Assembly: GCA_017744935.1 (NCBI GenBank) | Contig: JAGIAI010000032.1 | Coordinates: forward strand, 41,950-105,949 | DNA: 64,000 nt | Direction: 5' to 3' | DNA from: Variovorax sp. | Lineage (GTDB): Bacteria > Pseudomonadota > Gammaproteobacteria > Burkholderiales > Burkholderiaceae_C | Program-made: the position numbers and the translations under genes | Shown: piece after piece, positions 54,506-64,000 of the stretch | How the letters are laid out: each line of letters starts with the position of its first letter | Numbering within the stretch: the first letter of the stretch is position 1 | The notes under the pieces: model-generated | The model's database searches: none | Seen by the model: the letters and a program-made list of their open reading frames with translations, nothing else | Told to the model about the DNA's origin: nothing

Positions 54506-54530
54506 GCGCCGCCGCTTGCTGCGGCGGCGC
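54506..54530. terminator. GC-rich hairpin between convergent genes
   Basis: GCGCCGCCGC (54506-54515), loop TTGCT, GCGGCGGCGC (54521-54530): a perfect 10-bp stem 10 bp after the decarboxylase stop and 9 bp before the ligase stop. There is no T-tract on either side. Confidence 0.6.
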
Positions 54531-54538
54531 AAGCGAGG

Positions 54539-55414
54539 TCAGAAGTCCATGTCTTCGCGCACGCGCAGGAAGCGCGCAAACCTCGGCAGGCCGGATGGGG
54601 TGGTGCCGTTGAACCGGTAGGTCACCCAGGTTCCGATCGCGGGAGGGTTCTCGCGTTCGGCATCGGTGAACCCGCCGCCGAGCTTGAACCGTTTGCCGTC
54701 AGGCGTCTCGACGAGGAGGGCGCCCATGCGACCGCCATGCTTGCCGCGTCCACCGACATGCCCGACCACGCGCGCCTCCGCGTCGTCATAGCGCTTTACT
54801 TTGAGCAGGTCGTTGCTGCGCACCGCGTGGTAGGACGAAGAACCGCGGTGCAGCATCAGGCCTTCGCCGCCCATCTTCATCGTCTTCTCAAGCAAGGCGT
54901 CGAGATCTTCGGCCGTCGTTGCGCGCTGCTGCGGGACGGCCACGACCCAGGGGACGCTCGTGATGGGCAACAGCTTGCGCAGATAAGCGAGGCGCGTGGT
55001 GAAGTCGCCGGGCTGGGCCGGTACGTCGAAGACCATGAATCGGATCTCGCGCCAGGCTGCGTCCGAAGGCGGTTGGGTGCGTACGGTCGAGACTGTCTGC
55101 GAGAAATGGCTGCGTCCGGCCCAGAGCTCGCCGTCGAGCGGTTCGGCAGGCAACGCTTCGGTGAACCAGTGCGGCGCGGCGATCCGCTCGCCGCTTCGCG
55201 TCCACAACTGTTTTCCATCCCAGTAGCCGCGGATTCCGTCGTATTTCTCGCTCACCCAGTAGTCGTCCAGCGACATGCCCGGGCGATAAACCTCGGCCAG
55301 CATGAGCGGGGCCGGCGTCTTCGGCGAGGATTGCGCTGCCGCGTACGGCGCGGTCACGAGTCCGACGGTCGCGGCGGCAGCCGCCAGCAACAACGATCGA
55401 CGTGAAAAGAACAT
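54539..55414 (-). CDS. secreted ATP-dependent DNA ligase (Lig E type)
   Basis: This 291-residue minimal ligase has the nucleotidyl lysine in WVSEKYDGIRGYWDG, LDGELWAG, MVFDVP, GEGLMLHRG and the KVKRYDDAEARVV motif, then a short OB-fold. The N-terminus (SRRSLLLAAAAATVGLV then TAPYAAAQ) is a cleavable signal with twin arginines, so the enzyme probably works in the periplasm. Lig E proteins of this kind are thought to act on imported or extracellular DNA. The start could be 55414 or the in-frame ATG at 55432; neither has a strong ribosome site. Confidence 0.88.
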   Translation of the reverse strand: MFFSRRSLLLAAAAATVGLVTAPYAAAQSSPKTPAPLMLAEVYRPGMSLDDYWVSEKYDGIRGYWDGKQLWTRSGERIAAPHWFTEALPAEPLDGELWAGRSHFSQTVSTVRTQPPSDAAWREIRFMVFDVPAQPGDFTTRLAYLRKLLPITSVPWVVAVPQQRATTAEDLDALLEKTMKMGGEGLMLHRGSSSYHAVRSNDLLKVKRYDDAEARVVGHVGGRGKHGGRMGALLVETPDGKRFKLGGGFTDAERENPPAIGTWVTYRFNGTTPSGLPRFARFLRVREDMDF

Positions 55415-55498
55415 GGGCCGGTGGCGGCCCATGCGATTGGAAAATCTCACTATCTACTCCCTGGCATTTCTATGTGCCAGGATTATCCCGCTCGATGC

Positions 55499-56290
55499 TC
55501 AGGCAGCCGGCTCTGCGATTCCACCCACGACGTGGCTGAAGCCGCCGTCGACGTACGTGATCTCGGCCGTCACGCCGCTCGCGAGGTCGCTGAGCAGGAA
55601 CGCAGCGACGTTGCCCACTTCCTCGATCGTGATGTTGCGGCGGATCGGCGCGACCTCGGCCACGGCCGACAGAATCTTGCCGAAGCCCTTGATGCCGCTC
55701 GCAGCGAGCGTCTTGATCGGGCCGGCGCTGATGCCGTTGACGCGCATGCCCTTGGGTCCGAGCGACTCGGCCAGATAACGCACCGAAGCCTCGAGCGACG
55801 CTTTGGCCAGACCCATCGTGTTGTAGTTGGGCAGCGCGCGCACGGCGCCGAGGTAGGTCAGCGTGAGCAGTGCGGACTTGTCGTTGAGGTAGGGCAGGGC
55901 TGCCTTGGCCATTGCCGGGAAGCTGTAGGCGCTGATGTCGTGTGCCACCTTGAATGCTTCGCGAGAGATGCCGTCGAGGAAGTCGCCGGCGATGGCTTCG
56001 CGGGGCGCGAAGCCGATGCTGTGGACGAAGCCGTCGAACGTGGGCCAGGTCTGGGCGAGGTCTGCGAAGAGCTTGTCGATCTGTGCGTCATCAGAGACGT
56101 CGCAGTCGAAGACCAGCTTGGAGTCGAATTCGGCGGCGAATTCGGTGATGCGGTCCTTGAATCGGTCGCCCACGTAGCTGAATGCCAGTTCTGCGCCTTG
56201 CTCGTGGCAGGCCTTGGCGATGCCGTAGGCGATGGAGCGATTGCTCAGGACGCCGGTGATCAGAAGTTTTTTGCCGGAAAGAAAGCCCAT
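55499..56290 (-). CDS. fabI: enoyl-[acyl-carrier-protein] reductase (NADH)
   Basis: FabI reduces enoyl-ACP in the last step of each fatty-acid elongation round and is the triclosan target. The 263-residue short-chain dehydrogenase starts [20 protein letters not shown] and contains the catalytic Tyr-x6-Lys in [14 protein letters not shown] lies before the ATG at 56290. It diverges from the yejA-type gene with a 37-bp gap. Confidence 0.96.
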   Translation of the reverse strand: MGFLSGKKLLITGVLSNRSIAYGIAKACHEQGAELAFSYVGDRFKDRITEFAAEFDSKLVFDCDVSDDAQIDKLFADLAQTWPTFDGFVHSIGFAPREAIAGDFLDGISREAFKVAHDISAYSFPAMAKAALPYLNDKSALLTLTYLGAVRALPNYNTMGLAKASLEASVRYLAESLGPKGMRVNGISAGPIKTLAASGIKGFGKILSAVAEVAPIRRNITIEEVGNVAAFLLSDLASGVTAEITYVDGGFSHVVGGIAEPAA

Positions 56291-56327
56291 GGGACGACCT
56301 CGTGAAAATCTTGGGCAGAATTCTCGC

Positions 56328-58148
56328 ATGCGGCTTCTATGGTGCTGGTTGTTGACGGTGTGCGCGTTTCCGGCGTGGGCTGCGCATGGCTATGCGATGT
56401 GGGACGACCTCAAGTATCCGGCGGGTTTTCCGCATTTCGATTACGTCAATCCCGATGCACCCAAGCGCGGCGAGCTGCGGCTCGTGAGCAACCTGCGCTA
56501 CTCCACCTTCGACAAGTACAACCCGTTCACGATCAAGGGCGCGCCACCTGCCTACCTGGGCAGCCTCATGTTCGACTCGCTGCTGGCCGGGTCCATGGAC
56601 GAGACGGCCTCTGGCTACGGCTTGCTGGCGGAGGACATCGTCGTATCGCCGGACCGCCTCACCGCGACCTTCAGGCTCCGGCCCGAGGCCCGCTTCCATG
56701 ACGGAACGCCTGTCGAGGCGGCGGATGTCAAGTACAGCTACGACACGCTGATCGGGCCGTATGCCTCGCCGTCTTACAAGACGCTGCTCGAAGACGTCGA
56801 AAGCGCCGAGGTGATCGATGCCCACACCATCCGCTACAAGTTCAAGAAGGCCAATCGCGAACTGCCGCTGATCGTCGGCGGGTTGCCGGTCTTCAGCCGG
56901 CGATGGGGCATGGAGAACGGAAAGGCGAAGCCTTTCGACCAGGTCGTGATGGACATCCCGATCGGAAGCGGCCCCTACAAGATCGGGCCGGTGCGCTTCG
57001 GCAAGGACATCACCTATGTGCGCGACCCGAACTACTGGGCGCGCGATCTCGGTGTCCGGCGCGGCTCCAACAATTTCGATCGCATCACGATCAAGATCTA
57101 CAGGGACAACACTGCGCGCCTTGAGGCCCTGAAGGCAGGCGAATTCGACATGATGAGCTTCTACTCGGCGGGCGACTGGGCGCGCCGGGTGACCGGCAAG
57201 CGCTTCGATTCCGGCGAGCTGGTCAAGCGCGAGTTCGAACACCGGCTGCCGTCCGGATTTCAGAGCTATGTGCTGAACACCCGCCGTCCGCAATTGCAGG
57301 ACCTGCGCGTTCGGGAGGCTCTCGGTCTCGCGCTGGACTACGAGTGGATGAACCGCCAGATGTTCTACAACGGCTATCCGCGCGTGCGGGATCTCTTCGG
57401 CAACACCGATTGCGCCGCCGAAGGGATGCCGTCGCCGGAGGAGCTCAAGCTGCTCGAACGCTGGCGCGGCACGGTGCCCGATGCGGTGTTCGGCCCGATG
57501 TACACACCGCCCACGACCGATGGACCGGGGCAGTCCCTGCGCGACAACCTCAGGAACGCGCGCGAGCTGCTCAAGCAGGCCGGCTGGGAATACCGCGACG
57601 GCGCGCTGCGCAATGCCAAGGGCGAGCCCATGGTGCTCGAATACCTCGACAGCAAGGAAGGCGGCGTGCGCACGGTGTCTCCATGGATGCGCAACCTCGA
57701 GAAGCTCGGCATCACGCTGAAGTTCGCGTCGGTCGATTTCGCGCTCTATCAGCAGCGGCTGGACAAGTTCGAGTTCGACATCACCACGATCAACTTCCCC
57801 GGTACGCATAACCCCGGGCAGCAGCTTGCGGATGTCTTCGGCAGCAAGGCCGCCAAGACGGAAAGCTCAGGCAACTTCATGGGTGTGAGCAGCCCGGCCG
57901 TCGATGCGCTGGTGGCCGACATCGTGCGCGCCGAGACGAAGCAGGAGCTTCTTCCCGCCTGCCGCGCGCTGGACCGCGTGATCATGCACAGCCACTACCT
58001 GATCCCGCAATGGACGTTGACGGCGCATCGCATCGCCTACAACGCGTGGCGGCTGGATTACAAGTCGCCGATGCCGCCGTACGCGTCGGCCGAGGAGTGG
58101 ATCATGACGACATGGTGGGCCCGCGAGGGCGAGGGCGATCGGAGGTAG
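56328..58148 (+). CDS. yejA: periplasmic peptide-binding protein of a Yej-type ABC importer
   Basis: This 606-residue family 5 extracellular solute-binding protein has a signal peptide ([20 protein letters not shown]). Its start [20 protein letters not shown] is typical of YejA. Domains include [20 protein letters not shown] and [14 protein letters not shown]. YejABEF takes up microcin C and antimicrobial or cell-wall peptides in enterobacteria. The permease gene follows after 6 bp. The ATG at 56328 is set by the signal peptide; the open frame reaches back into fabI. Confidence 0.92.
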   Translation: MRLLWCWLLTVCAFPAWAAHGYAMWDDLKYPAGFPHFDYVNPDAPKRGELRLVSNLRYSTFDKYNPFTIKGAPPAYLGSLMFDSLLAGSMDETASGYGLLAEDIVVSPDRLTATFRLRPEARFHDGTPVEAADVKYSYDTLIGPYASPSYKTLLEDVESAEVIDAHTIRYKFKKANRELPLIVGGLPVFSRRWGMENGKAKPFDQVVMDIPIGSGPYKIGPVRFGKDITYVRDPNYWARDLGVRRGSNNFDRITIKIYRDNTARLEALKAGEFDMMSFYSAGDWARRVTGKRFDSGELVKREFEHRLPSGFQSYVLNTRRPQLQDLRVREALGLALDYEWMNRQMFYNGYPRVRDLFGNTDCAAEGMPSPEELKLLERWRGTVPDAVFGPMYTPPTTDGPGQSLRDNLRNARELLKQAGWEYRDGALRNAKGEPMVLEYLDSKEGGVRTVSPWMRNLEKLGITLKFASVDFALYQQRLDKFEFDITTINFPGTHNPGQQLADVFGSKAAKTESSGNFMGVSSPAVDALVADIVRAETKQELLPACRALDRVIMHSHYLIPQWTLTAHRIAYNAWRLDYKSPMPPYASAEEWIMTTWWAREGEGDRR

Positions 58149-58154
58149 ACGCGC

Positions 58155-59186
58155 ATGCTGGCCTATGTTCTGAAGAGGTTGCTGTTGTTCATCCCGACCC
58201 TGCTGGGCGTGCTGCTGGTCACCTTCGTGGTCATCCAATTCGTTCCGGGCGGGCCAGTCGAGCAGTACCTGGCCGAGGCGAGGGCGAATGTGCGCGGCGG
58301 CGGCGTCGAATCCGGCGGCACCAACTACCGCGGCGACCAGGGTGTCGATCCGAAGCGGCTCGCGGAGATCAAGGCGCTCTATGGCTTCGACAAGCCGGCG
58401 CATGAGCGACTCTTCCAGATGCTCGGCCAATTCGCGCGCTTTGATCTGGGTCGAAGCTTCTTCCAGAACAAGGACGTATGGTCATTGATCCTCGAAAAGC
58501 TCCCGGTATCCATCAGCCTCGGGCTCTGGACGTTCCTCATCAGCTACGGCGTTGCGGTGCCGTTGGGCGTAGCGAAGGCGGTGCGCGCCGGCACGCGCTT
58601 CGACCTAGTCACCACGCTGCTGATCCTCGTGGGCTATGCGATTCCGGGCTTCGTGCTCGGCGTGGCGCTGCTGGTGGTCTTCGGCGGGCAACTGCAGTGG
58701 TTTCCGCTGCGTGGCCTGACCTCCGCCAACTGGGACGAGATGAACTGGGGTGCGCGTATCGTCGACTACCTCTGGCACATCACGCTGCCGGTGACCGCGA
58801 TGGTGCTCGGCAGCTTCGCGGTGACTTCGATGTTGACCAAGAACGCCTTCCTGGAAGAGATCCGCAAGCAATACGTCCTGACCGCGCGGGCCAAGGGGCT
58901 GGGCGAGCGGCAGGTGCTCTGGAAGCACGTCTTCCGCAATGCGCTGATCCCGATCGTGACCGGCCTCCCGGCCGCATTCATCGGCGCGTTCTTCACCGGA
59001 TCGTTGCTGATCGAAACGCTGTTCTCGCTCGACGGCCTCGGCCTGCTGGGCTACGAGAGCGTGATCCGTCGCGACTATCCGGTGGTGCTCGGCACGCTCT
59101 ACCTCTTCACGCTGATCGGCCTCTTGACCAAGCTCATCTCCGATCTCTGCTACGTATGGGTCGACCCGAGGGTGAAGTTTGACTAG
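58155..59186 (+). CDS. yejB: peptide ABC importer permease (YejB)
   Basis: This 343-residue inner-membrane permease of the DppB/OppB class has six predicted helices and the EAA loop in QYVLTARAKGLGERQVLWKH. A QPGGPVEQ-like periplasmic segment (VPGGPVEQYLAEARANVRGG) sits after the first helix, longer than in DppB, as in YejB. Its last 8 bp overlap yejE. Confidence 0.93.
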   Translation: MLAYVLKRLLLFIPTLLGVLLVTFVVIQFVPGGPVEQYLAEARANVRGGGVESGGTNYRGDQGVDPKRLAEIKALYGFDKPAHERLFQMLGQFARFDLGRSFFQNKDVWSLILEKLPVSISLGLWTFLISYGVAVPLGVAKAVRAGTRFDLVTTLLILVGYAIPGFVLGVALLVVFGGQLQWFPLRGLTSANWDEMNWGARIVDYLWHITLPVTAMVLGSFAVTSMLTKNAFLEEIRKQYVLTARAKGLGERQVLWKHVFRNALIPIVTGLPAAFIGAFFTGSLLIETLFSLDGLGLLGYESVIRRDYPVVLGTLYLFTLIGLLTKLISDLCYVWVDPRVKFD

Positions 59187-60231
59187 CGCGCCGCCCGCCC
59201 AGCCCGTGTCGCTGAGCCCGGGACGCCGCGCGTGGATGCGCTTCAAGCGCGACCGCCTCGGCTTCTGGAGCCTCGTGATCTTCGTCACGATGGTGGTGCT
59301 CAGCCTCTTCGCGGAAGTGCTGTCGACCGACCGTCCGCTGGTCATGCGCTACGAAGGCAAGCTGTATTTCCCGGTGGTTCGCGACTATTCGGAGAAGACC
59401 TTCGGCGGCGACTTCGAAACGCCGACCGACTATCTCGATCCGTTCATCCGCGACCGCATCACGCAAGGTGGCAACTGGGCGGTCTATGCACCCAACACGT
59501 ACGGGCCGAAGACGCTCAACTACTTCGCGAAATCGCCGAGCCCCGCGGCACCGACGCGCGAGAACTGGCTCGGAACCGACGATCGCGGGCGGGACCTGCT
59601 CGCGCAACTGATCTACGGCTTCCGGGTGAGCGTGCTGTTCGGCCTTGCGTTGACTGCGATCGGCACGGTCCTCGGCATCGCCGCTGGTGCAGTGCAGGGC
59701 TATTTCGCCGGCAAGGTCGACCTGACGTTCCAGCGCTTCATCGAAATCTGGGGTTCGATGCCGGAGCTATATCTGCTGATCATCTTCAGCGCGGTGTTCG
59801 CGCCGAGCGTGGCGCTGCTACTGATCCTTCTGAGTCTGTTCGGATGGATGGGCCTGTCCGACTACGTGCGCGCGGAGTTCCTGCGCAACCGGCAGATGGA
59901 CTACGTGCGCGCGGCACGCGCACTGGGGGTCGGCAACCTGCAGATCATGTGGCGGCACATCCTGCCCAACAGCATGACGCCGGTCGTCACGTTCCTGCCG
60001 TTTCGCATGAGTTCGTCCATCCTTGCGCTGACTTCTCTCGATTTCCTCGGGCTGGGCGTTCCGCCGGGGACGCCGTCGCTTGGCGAACTCCTGAACCAGG
60101 GCAAGGCGAACATCGATGCGTGGTGGATTTCGCTTTCCACCTTCGGTGTGCTCGTGATCACGCTGATGCTGCTCACCTTCATGGGCGATGCCTTGCGCGA
60201 CGCCCTGGACCCCCGGAAGGCTGATCGATGA
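59179..60231 (+). CDS. yejE: peptide ABC importer permease (YejE)
   Basis: This 350-residue second permease has a TTG start at 59179 inside the yejB end, a helix near residue 30, a long periplasmic loop with ENWLGTDDRGRDLLAQLIYG, and the EAA motif MDYVRAARALGVGNLQIMWR. Length and loop fit YejE rather than DppC. It overlaps yejF by ATGA. Confidence 0.92.
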   Translation: MTSAPPAQPVSLSPGRRAWMRFKRDRLGFWSLVIFVTMVVLSLFAEVLSTDRPLVMRYEGKLYFPVVRDYSEKTFGGDFETPTDYLDPFIRDRITQGGNWAVYAPNTYGPKTLNYFAKSPSPAAPTRENWLGTDDRGRDLLAQLIYGFRVSVLFGLALTAIGTVLGIAAGAVQGYFAGKVDLTFQRFIEIWGSMPELYLLIIFSAVFAPSVALLLILLSLFGWMGLSDYVRAEFLRNRQMDYVRAARALGVGNLQIMWRHILPNSMTPVVTFLPFRMSSSILALTSLDFLGLGVPPGTPSLGELLNQGKANIDAWWISLSTFGVLVITLMLLTFMGDALRDALDPRKADR

Positions 60232-61841
60232 CGCAGCCGCTTCTCGACGTCAAAGGGCTTCGCGTCGCATTCGGCGGCAAGGAGGTCGTGCACGGTGTCG
60301 ACTTCCGCATCGCTCAAGGGGAAAAGCTCGCGCTGGTCGGTGAATCCGGCTCCGGCAAGACGGTCACCGCGCTGAGCCTGCTTCGTCTGGCGCAGAACGC
60401 GGACGTCACCGGCGTCGCCAGCTTCGCGGACGGGGGGAGCGGCGGCGAGCGCGATCTCCTGGCCTTGCCCGAATCGACACTCCGCGGAATTCGAGGCAAG
60501 GAGATCGCGATGATCTTCCAGGAGCCGATGACCGCGCTCAATGCGCTCTATCCGGTGGGCGACCAGATCGCCGAGGTGCTCGAACTGCATCAGGCGATGT
60601 CGGCCAGGGCTGCGCACGAGGCAGCGGTGCAGTTGCTGGCCGATACCGGCATTCCCGAGCCGGCGCGGCGGGCGAGGGCGTTCCCGCACCAGTTGTCGGG
60701 CGGACAGCGCCAGCGCGCCATGATCGCCATGGCACTGGCCTGCCGGCCGCGCCTGCTGCTCGCGGACGAGCCGACGACGGCGCTCGATGTCACCGTCCGC
60801 GCACAGATCCTCGATCTCCTGACCGACCTTCAGCACAAGTACGGCATGGCGGTGCTTCTCATCACGCACGACCTCAACCTCGTGCGTCGGTTCGCGGATC
60901 GGGTGGCAGTGATGGAGAACGGGTACATCGTCGAGCACGGCGCCGTGCCCACCGTTTTCGATGCGCCGCGGCATCCGTATACCCGCAAGCTGATCGACAG
61001 CCGACCGGAGAGGGATGTAGCGCCCGTCACTGCGCGCCAAGCCGAGCCGGTGCTGGCGGCGAATTCGCTGCGGGTGATCTATCCGGTCGCGCGACCTGGC
61101 TTCGCGGGCTGGTTCCGCAAAGGGGAATTCGTCGCGGTGCAGGGCGCAGACTTCCGCATCGCGCCGGGCGAAACACTCGGCGTCGTCGGCGAATCCGGCT
61201 CGGGCAAGTCCACGCTGGCGCTGGCGGCGCTAGGTTTGCTCAAGCATCAGGGCGAACTCGAAGTTGCGGGCAGTCGCTGGAACAACGGGGGCGTCAGCGA
61301 CCGTGCGTTGCGCCGGGTGATGCAGGTCGTCTTTCAGGATCCGTTTTCATCGCTGTCGCCCCGAATGACGGTGGAGCAAATCGTGGGAGAAGGCCTGACC
61401 GTGCACGCGCCGGAACTCGGTACCGCAGCCCGGCGAGCGCGTTCGCTCGACGTGCTGGCTCAGGTCGGCCTGACGGAGGCGCAGTTCCCGGCGCTGCTGG
61501 ACCGCTATCCGCACGAGTTCTCGGGCGGCCAACGTCAGCGACTTGCGGTTGCACGGGCCTTGATCGTCGATCCGAGCCTGTTGGTGCTCGACGAGCCCAC
61601 CAGCGCGCTGGACGTGACCATCCAGAAGCAGGTGCTGGGGCTGCTGCAGCGCCTGCAGCGCGAACGGGGGCTCAGCTACCTGCTGATCACGCACGACGTG
61701 GAAGTGATCCGGGCCATGGCGCACCAGGTCATCGTGATGAAGGACGGTGCGATCCTCGAATCCGGCCCGGTTGGCCAGGTGCTTGATGCGCCCGAACATC
61801 CCTATACGAAGAAGCTGGTCGCAGCCGCGATGGCCGATTGA
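60228..61841 (+). CDS. yejF: peptide ABC importer ATPase, duplicated (YejF)
   Basis: This 537-residue fusion of two ABC ATPases energises the importer. Each half has Walker A GESGSGKT, signature ([10 protein letters not shown] and [10 protein letters not shown]) and Walker [13 protein letters not shown] / [12 protein letters not shown]. The single fused protein, in place of separate DppD/DppF, is characteristic of YejF. It is the last gene of yejABEF; an MFS gene follows 18 bp later and may be co-transcribed. Confidence 0.94.
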   Translation: MTQPLLDVKGLRVAFGGKEVVHGVDFRIAQGEKLALVGESGSGKTVTALSLLRLAQNADVTGVASFADGGSGGERDLLALPESTLRGIRGKEIAMIFQEPMTALNALYPVGDQIAEVLELHQAMSARAAHEAAVQLLADTGIPEPARRARAFPHQLSGGQRQRAMIAMALACRPRLLLADEPTTALDVTVRAQILDLLTDLQHKYGMAVLLITHDLNLVRRFADRVAVMENGYIVEHGAVPTVFDAPRHPYTRKLIDSRPERDVAPVTARQAEPVLAANSLRVIYPVARPGFAGWFRKGEFVAVQGADFRIAPGETLGVVGESGSGKSTLALAALGLLKHQGELEVAGSRWNNGGVSDRALRRVMQVVFQDPFSSLSPRMTVEQIVGEGLTVHAPELGTAARRARSLDVLAQVGLTEAQFPALLDRYPHEFSGGQRQRLAVARALIVDPSLLVLDEPTSALDVTIQKQVLGLLQRLQRERGLSYLLITHDVEVIRAMAHQVIVMKDGAILESGPVGQVLDAPEHPYTKKLVAAAMAD

Positions 61842-61859
61842 AGGACATCTGGAGCGCAA

Positions 61860-63065
61860 ATGTCGCTGATCAGTGATGACAGGCGCGACGCCTGGCGCGC
61901 AGCGCTGGCATGCATGGTGGCCCTCGCCGTCGCCATGGGTCTGGGGCGGTTTGCGTTCACGCCGATGCTTCCGGTCATGCTCCATGAAGGCAAGCTCGAT
62001 CTGCAGGCAGGTGGCCTGCTGGCATCGCTGAACTACCTCGGCTACTTCCTCGGCGCGCTCAGTTGCGCGGCGATCCGCGTGCGGCCGGCCAGTATGGTGC
62101 GCGGCGGCCTTGTCGCAACCGCCGGACTGCTGCTCGGGATGGGCCTTCTGCACGGCTTCACTGCATGGAGCATCCTTCGAACCACGGCGGGCGTCATGAG
62201 CGCGTGGACCTTCGTATTCGCTTCCGGCTGGGGTTTGCGACGGCTCGCAGAAACCGGCGTGCCGGCGCTGGGCGGCGTCATCTACACCGGCCCGGGAATC
62301 GGCATCGTCGTCACGGGACTGCTGGGCGGTGCGATAGGGCGCTGGGGATCGGAAGCCGGATGGATCGGGCTCGGACTGATTGCGCTCCTGCTGGTCGCGG
62401 CGATCTGGGTCGTCTTCAGCGACGGCGCGGAGGCGCACGCAACCGCGGCAACCGGCACGGTTGCCAATCCGAGGCCTGCCGATTCCGCCGCCCTGCGCAG
62501 CGACGCACTCTGGCTGGTGGCGTTGTATGGGCTCGCTGGGTTCGGCTACATCATCACGGCGACCTTTCTGCCCGTGATCGCGCGCCATGCGCTCCCAGGA
62601 TCGCCGTGGCCCGACCTGTTCTGGCCACTTTTCGGCCTCGCGGTCCTCCCAGGCGCGTTGATTGGTGCACGTGCTCCCATCCATTGGGATAACAGACTGC
62701 TGTTGGCGATCGCGTACCTGTTCCAGGCCCTAGGGGTCATCCTCACGGTGATCTGGCCCACGATCGTGGGCTTTGCCCTGGGGAGCCTGCTGCTGGGATT
62801 GCCGTTTACAGCCATTACCCTTTTTGCCATGCGGGATGCTCGCCGCCTGCGCGGCAATTCTTCCGCCGGATTGATCGGATATGCAACGGCGTCGTACGGC
62901 GTTGGGCAGATCCTGGGCCCGTTGTTTGCTGCACCACTGGCGCAACGCACCGGCTCATTCACCATGCCTCTGCTGGTCGCCGCGGTGGCTCTGGCCGCAG
63001 GCGCGCTGCTTTTTACCTGTGTTTGGTGGCGATCCCGTTCTTCCAAAACGGCTCCGGACAGGTAG
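61860..63065 (+). CDS. MFS transporter, YbfB/YjiJ family
   Basis: This 401-residue inner-membrane protein has twelve predicted helices. The N-terminal AVAMGLGRFAFTPMLPVMLH and NYLGYFLGALSCAA segments are the DUF1228/YbfB signature, and NSSAGLIGYATASYGVGQIL marks the second half. The substrate is unknown. Closeness to yejF suggests co-transcription but not a shared substrate. Confidence 0.87.
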   Translation: MSLISDDRRDAWRAALACMVALAVAMGLGRFAFTPMLPVMLHEGKLDLQAGGLLASLNYLGYFLGALSCAAIRVRPASMVRGGLVATAGLLLGMGLLHGFTAWSILRTTAGVMSAWTFVFASGWGLRRLAETGVPALGGVIYTGPGIGIVVTGLLGGAIGRWGSEAGWIGLGLIALLLVAAIWVVFSDGAEAHATAATGTVANPRPADSAALRSDALWLVALYGLAGFGYIITATFLPVIARHALPGSPWPDLFWPLFGLAVLPGALIGARAPIHWDNRLLLAIAYLFQALGVILTVIWPTIVGFALGSLLLGLPFTAITLFAMRDARRLRGNSSAGLIGYATASYGVGQILGPLFAAPLAQRTGSFTMPLLVAAVALAAGALLFTCVWWRSRSSKTAPDR

Positions 63066-63093
63066 AAACTGCTATTACGTAACGCATTTGGCA

Positions 63094-63099
63094 TATAAT
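63094..63099 (+). promoter_or_regulatory. -10 box of the rimP-nusA promoter
   Basis: TATAAT at 63094-63099 (in GCATATAATTC), 29 bp after the MFS stop. A -35 at 17 bp would be GCTATT (63071-63076), a poor match. Transcription would start near 63106, just before the leader hairpin. Confidence 0.6.
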
Positions 63100-63110
63100 T
63101 CAAATCTCAC

Positions 63111-63151
63111 GACCAAACGGGCGGGTACCAACCGCCCGTTTTTTATTGGTC
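63111..63151 (+). terminator. leader hairpin with T-run upstream of rimP (possible attenuator)
   Basis: AACGGGCGG (63116-63124) pairs with CCGCCCGTT (63132-63140) and is followed by T's to 63144. GACCAA (63111-63116) and TTGGTC (63146-63151) can extend or compete with the stem. It starts about 5 nt after the predicted transcript start. It may terminate MFS transcripts, attenuate the rimP-nusA operon, or both. Confidence 0.7.
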
Positions 63152-63229
63152 GATGCAATTCGGTGCGGCTCATGCGGGACGGGCGGCACCGACAGGGCAA
63201 GCAAACATTTCAAGGGCGCATACAGACAC

Positions 63230-63841
63230 GTGGCATTGCAGCAGACAGTGGAAACAACCGTGGCCGGACTCGGCTACGACCTGGTCGAGATTGAGCGCTC
63301 GGCGGGTGGATTGCTGCGCGTCACGATTGATTTGCCGTGGAATGGCCCCAATTCGTCCGATGCGGCCGCCGGAGCGCCCGAGCCACTCGTGACGGTCGAG
63401 GATTGCGAAAAGGTTACCCGGCAGTTGCAGTTTGCGCTCGAAGTCGATGGGGTCGACTACACGCGCCTCGAAGTGTCATCGCCGGGCATCGACCGCCCGT
63501 TGCGCAAAGAGCAGGATTTCGAGCGTTTTGTCGGCGAAGTGATCGACATCACGCTCAAGGCGCCAATGGGCGCGGCAGCGGGCGGGCAGGTGGCAGCCAA
63601 CCGCAAGAAGTTTCGCGGCACGCTGGAGCGAGTCGCCGGCCCGGACGGTTCCTCGGGTTGGCAGATCGTCTGGAGCGATGAGCCAGCGCCGAAGCCCGGC
63701 CAGAAAGTCAGCAAGAAGCGCGCGCCCGCACCGATGCAGGCGCTCGGTTTTGTCTTGGACGAGTTGCGCGAGGCGCGGCTCGCGCCAATCGTGGATTTCA
63801 AGGGGCGTAGGCCCAAACCAGGCACGTTGGTGTCGGACTGA
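63230..63841 (+). CDS. rimP: ribosome maturation factor RimP
   Basis: RimP binds the 30S subunit during late assembly. The 203-residue protein starts with GTG at 63230 ([20 protein letters not shown]) and shows [20 protein letters not shown], the family signature. An insertion of about 20 residues ([14 protein letters not shown]) and a Lys-rich stretch before the C-terminal SH3-like part make it longer than the typical 150 residues. It heads the rimP-nusA(-infB) operon. Confidence 0.94.
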   Translation: MALQQTVETTVAGLGYDLVEIERSAGGLLRVTIDLPWNGPNSSDAAAGAPEPLVTVEDCEKVTRQLQFALEVDGVDYTRLEVSSPGIDRPLRKEQDFERFVGEVIDITLKAPMGAAAGGQVAANRKKFRGTLERVAGPDGSSGWQIVWSDEPAPKPGQKVSKKRAPAPMQALGFVLDELREARLAPIVDFKGRRPKPGTLVSD

Positions 63842-63858
63842 ACGAGGAGAGTGGTGGC

Positions 63859-64000
63859 ATGAATCGCGAAATGTTGATGTTGGTGGATGCGATCTCGCGC
63901 GAGAAGAACGTCGAACGTGACGTCGTCTTCGGCGCCGTCGAGTCCGCCCTTGCACAAGCGACCAAGAAGCTCTATCCGGGTGATGTGGACATTCGTGTGG
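63859..64000 (+). CDS. nusA: transcription termination/antitermination protein NusA (N-terminal part)
   Basis: The first 47 codons, [20 protein letters not shown] and on to [13 protein letters not shown], are the standard NusA N-terminus. The gene runs off the window. GAGGAGAG lies upstream of the ATG at 63859, 17 bp after rimP. NusA binds RNA polymerase and controls pausing and termination, including, in E. coli, its own operon leader. Confidence 0.95.
   Translation, partial: MNREMLMLVDAISREKNVERDVVFGAVESALAQATKKLYPGDVDIRV

Noticed and set aside
52196..54532. Antisense open frame of almost 780 codons opposite the decarboxylase
   Set aside because: Same cause: it mirrors the decarboxylase codon pattern, and the encoded sequence has no recognisable domain.

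Overview
The window is high-GC DNA with dense, mostly overlapping gene strings typical of Burkholderiales. The gene content and intergenic hairpins fit Comamonadaceae, perhaps Variovorax or a close relative; this is an inference from gene neighbourhoods, not a database result. Most of the window is ordinary chromosome. One 11.3 kb integrated element (14.1-25.5 kb) carries most of the unfamiliar sequence.

Left chromosomal part (1-14156). A minus-strand pair, a chorismatase-like fragment and a WxWxIP flavoprotein, looks like the edge of an aromatic or pigment cluster. A plus-strand housekeeping string follows: yebC, purD, hemF, nadD, rsfS, rlmH, maf and rng. Then come msbA (minus) and the cell-envelope operon tolB-pal-cpoB, tcdA, and a tRNA-Lys(UUU) gene.

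Integrated element (14112-25454). It is bounded by a 45-bp perfect direct repeat of the 3' part of tRNA-Lys. The left copy keeps the tRNA intact and the right copy is a remnant. From the left it carries a tyrosine recombinase and a ribbon-helix-helix-like protein (both minus), a control region with repeated CGCAAT half-sites, an AlpA-like HTH protein, three small genes, a phage-O-like initiator with iteron-like repeats inside its own coding sequence, and a DnaB-type helicase. A cargo zone follows with two unknown minus-strand genes, gene remnants and a lower-GC plus-strand Ser/Thr protein kinase. The right end is a tight minus-strand operon of five small genes, one of them sigma-region-4-like, plus one more small gene. 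I see no capsid, tail, portal, terminase, relaxase or conjugation gene. The layout recalls a phage satellite or PICI-like island, but identity as a satellite is not shown.

Right chromosomal part (25455-64000). It begins with a methyltransferase and small unknown genes. A minus-strand lysine/arginine string follows: argA, an unknown gene, dapC, dapD, a PilU-type ATPase, dapE, prmB and an ABC-F ATPase. Next are hrpA, an aminotransferase with a CysB-type regulator, a sirohydrochlorin chelatase-like gene, lptG-lptF divergent from pepA-holC, a branched-chain amino-acid binding protein, an alpha carbonic anhydrase, tRNA-Ser(GGA), an SPFH/NfeD pair, an Orn/Lys/Arg decarboxylase, a secreted ATP-dependent DNA ligase, fabI, a yejABEF-type peptide importer, an MFS transporter, and rimP-nusA behind a promoter-plus-hairpin leader. 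The window ends inside nusA.
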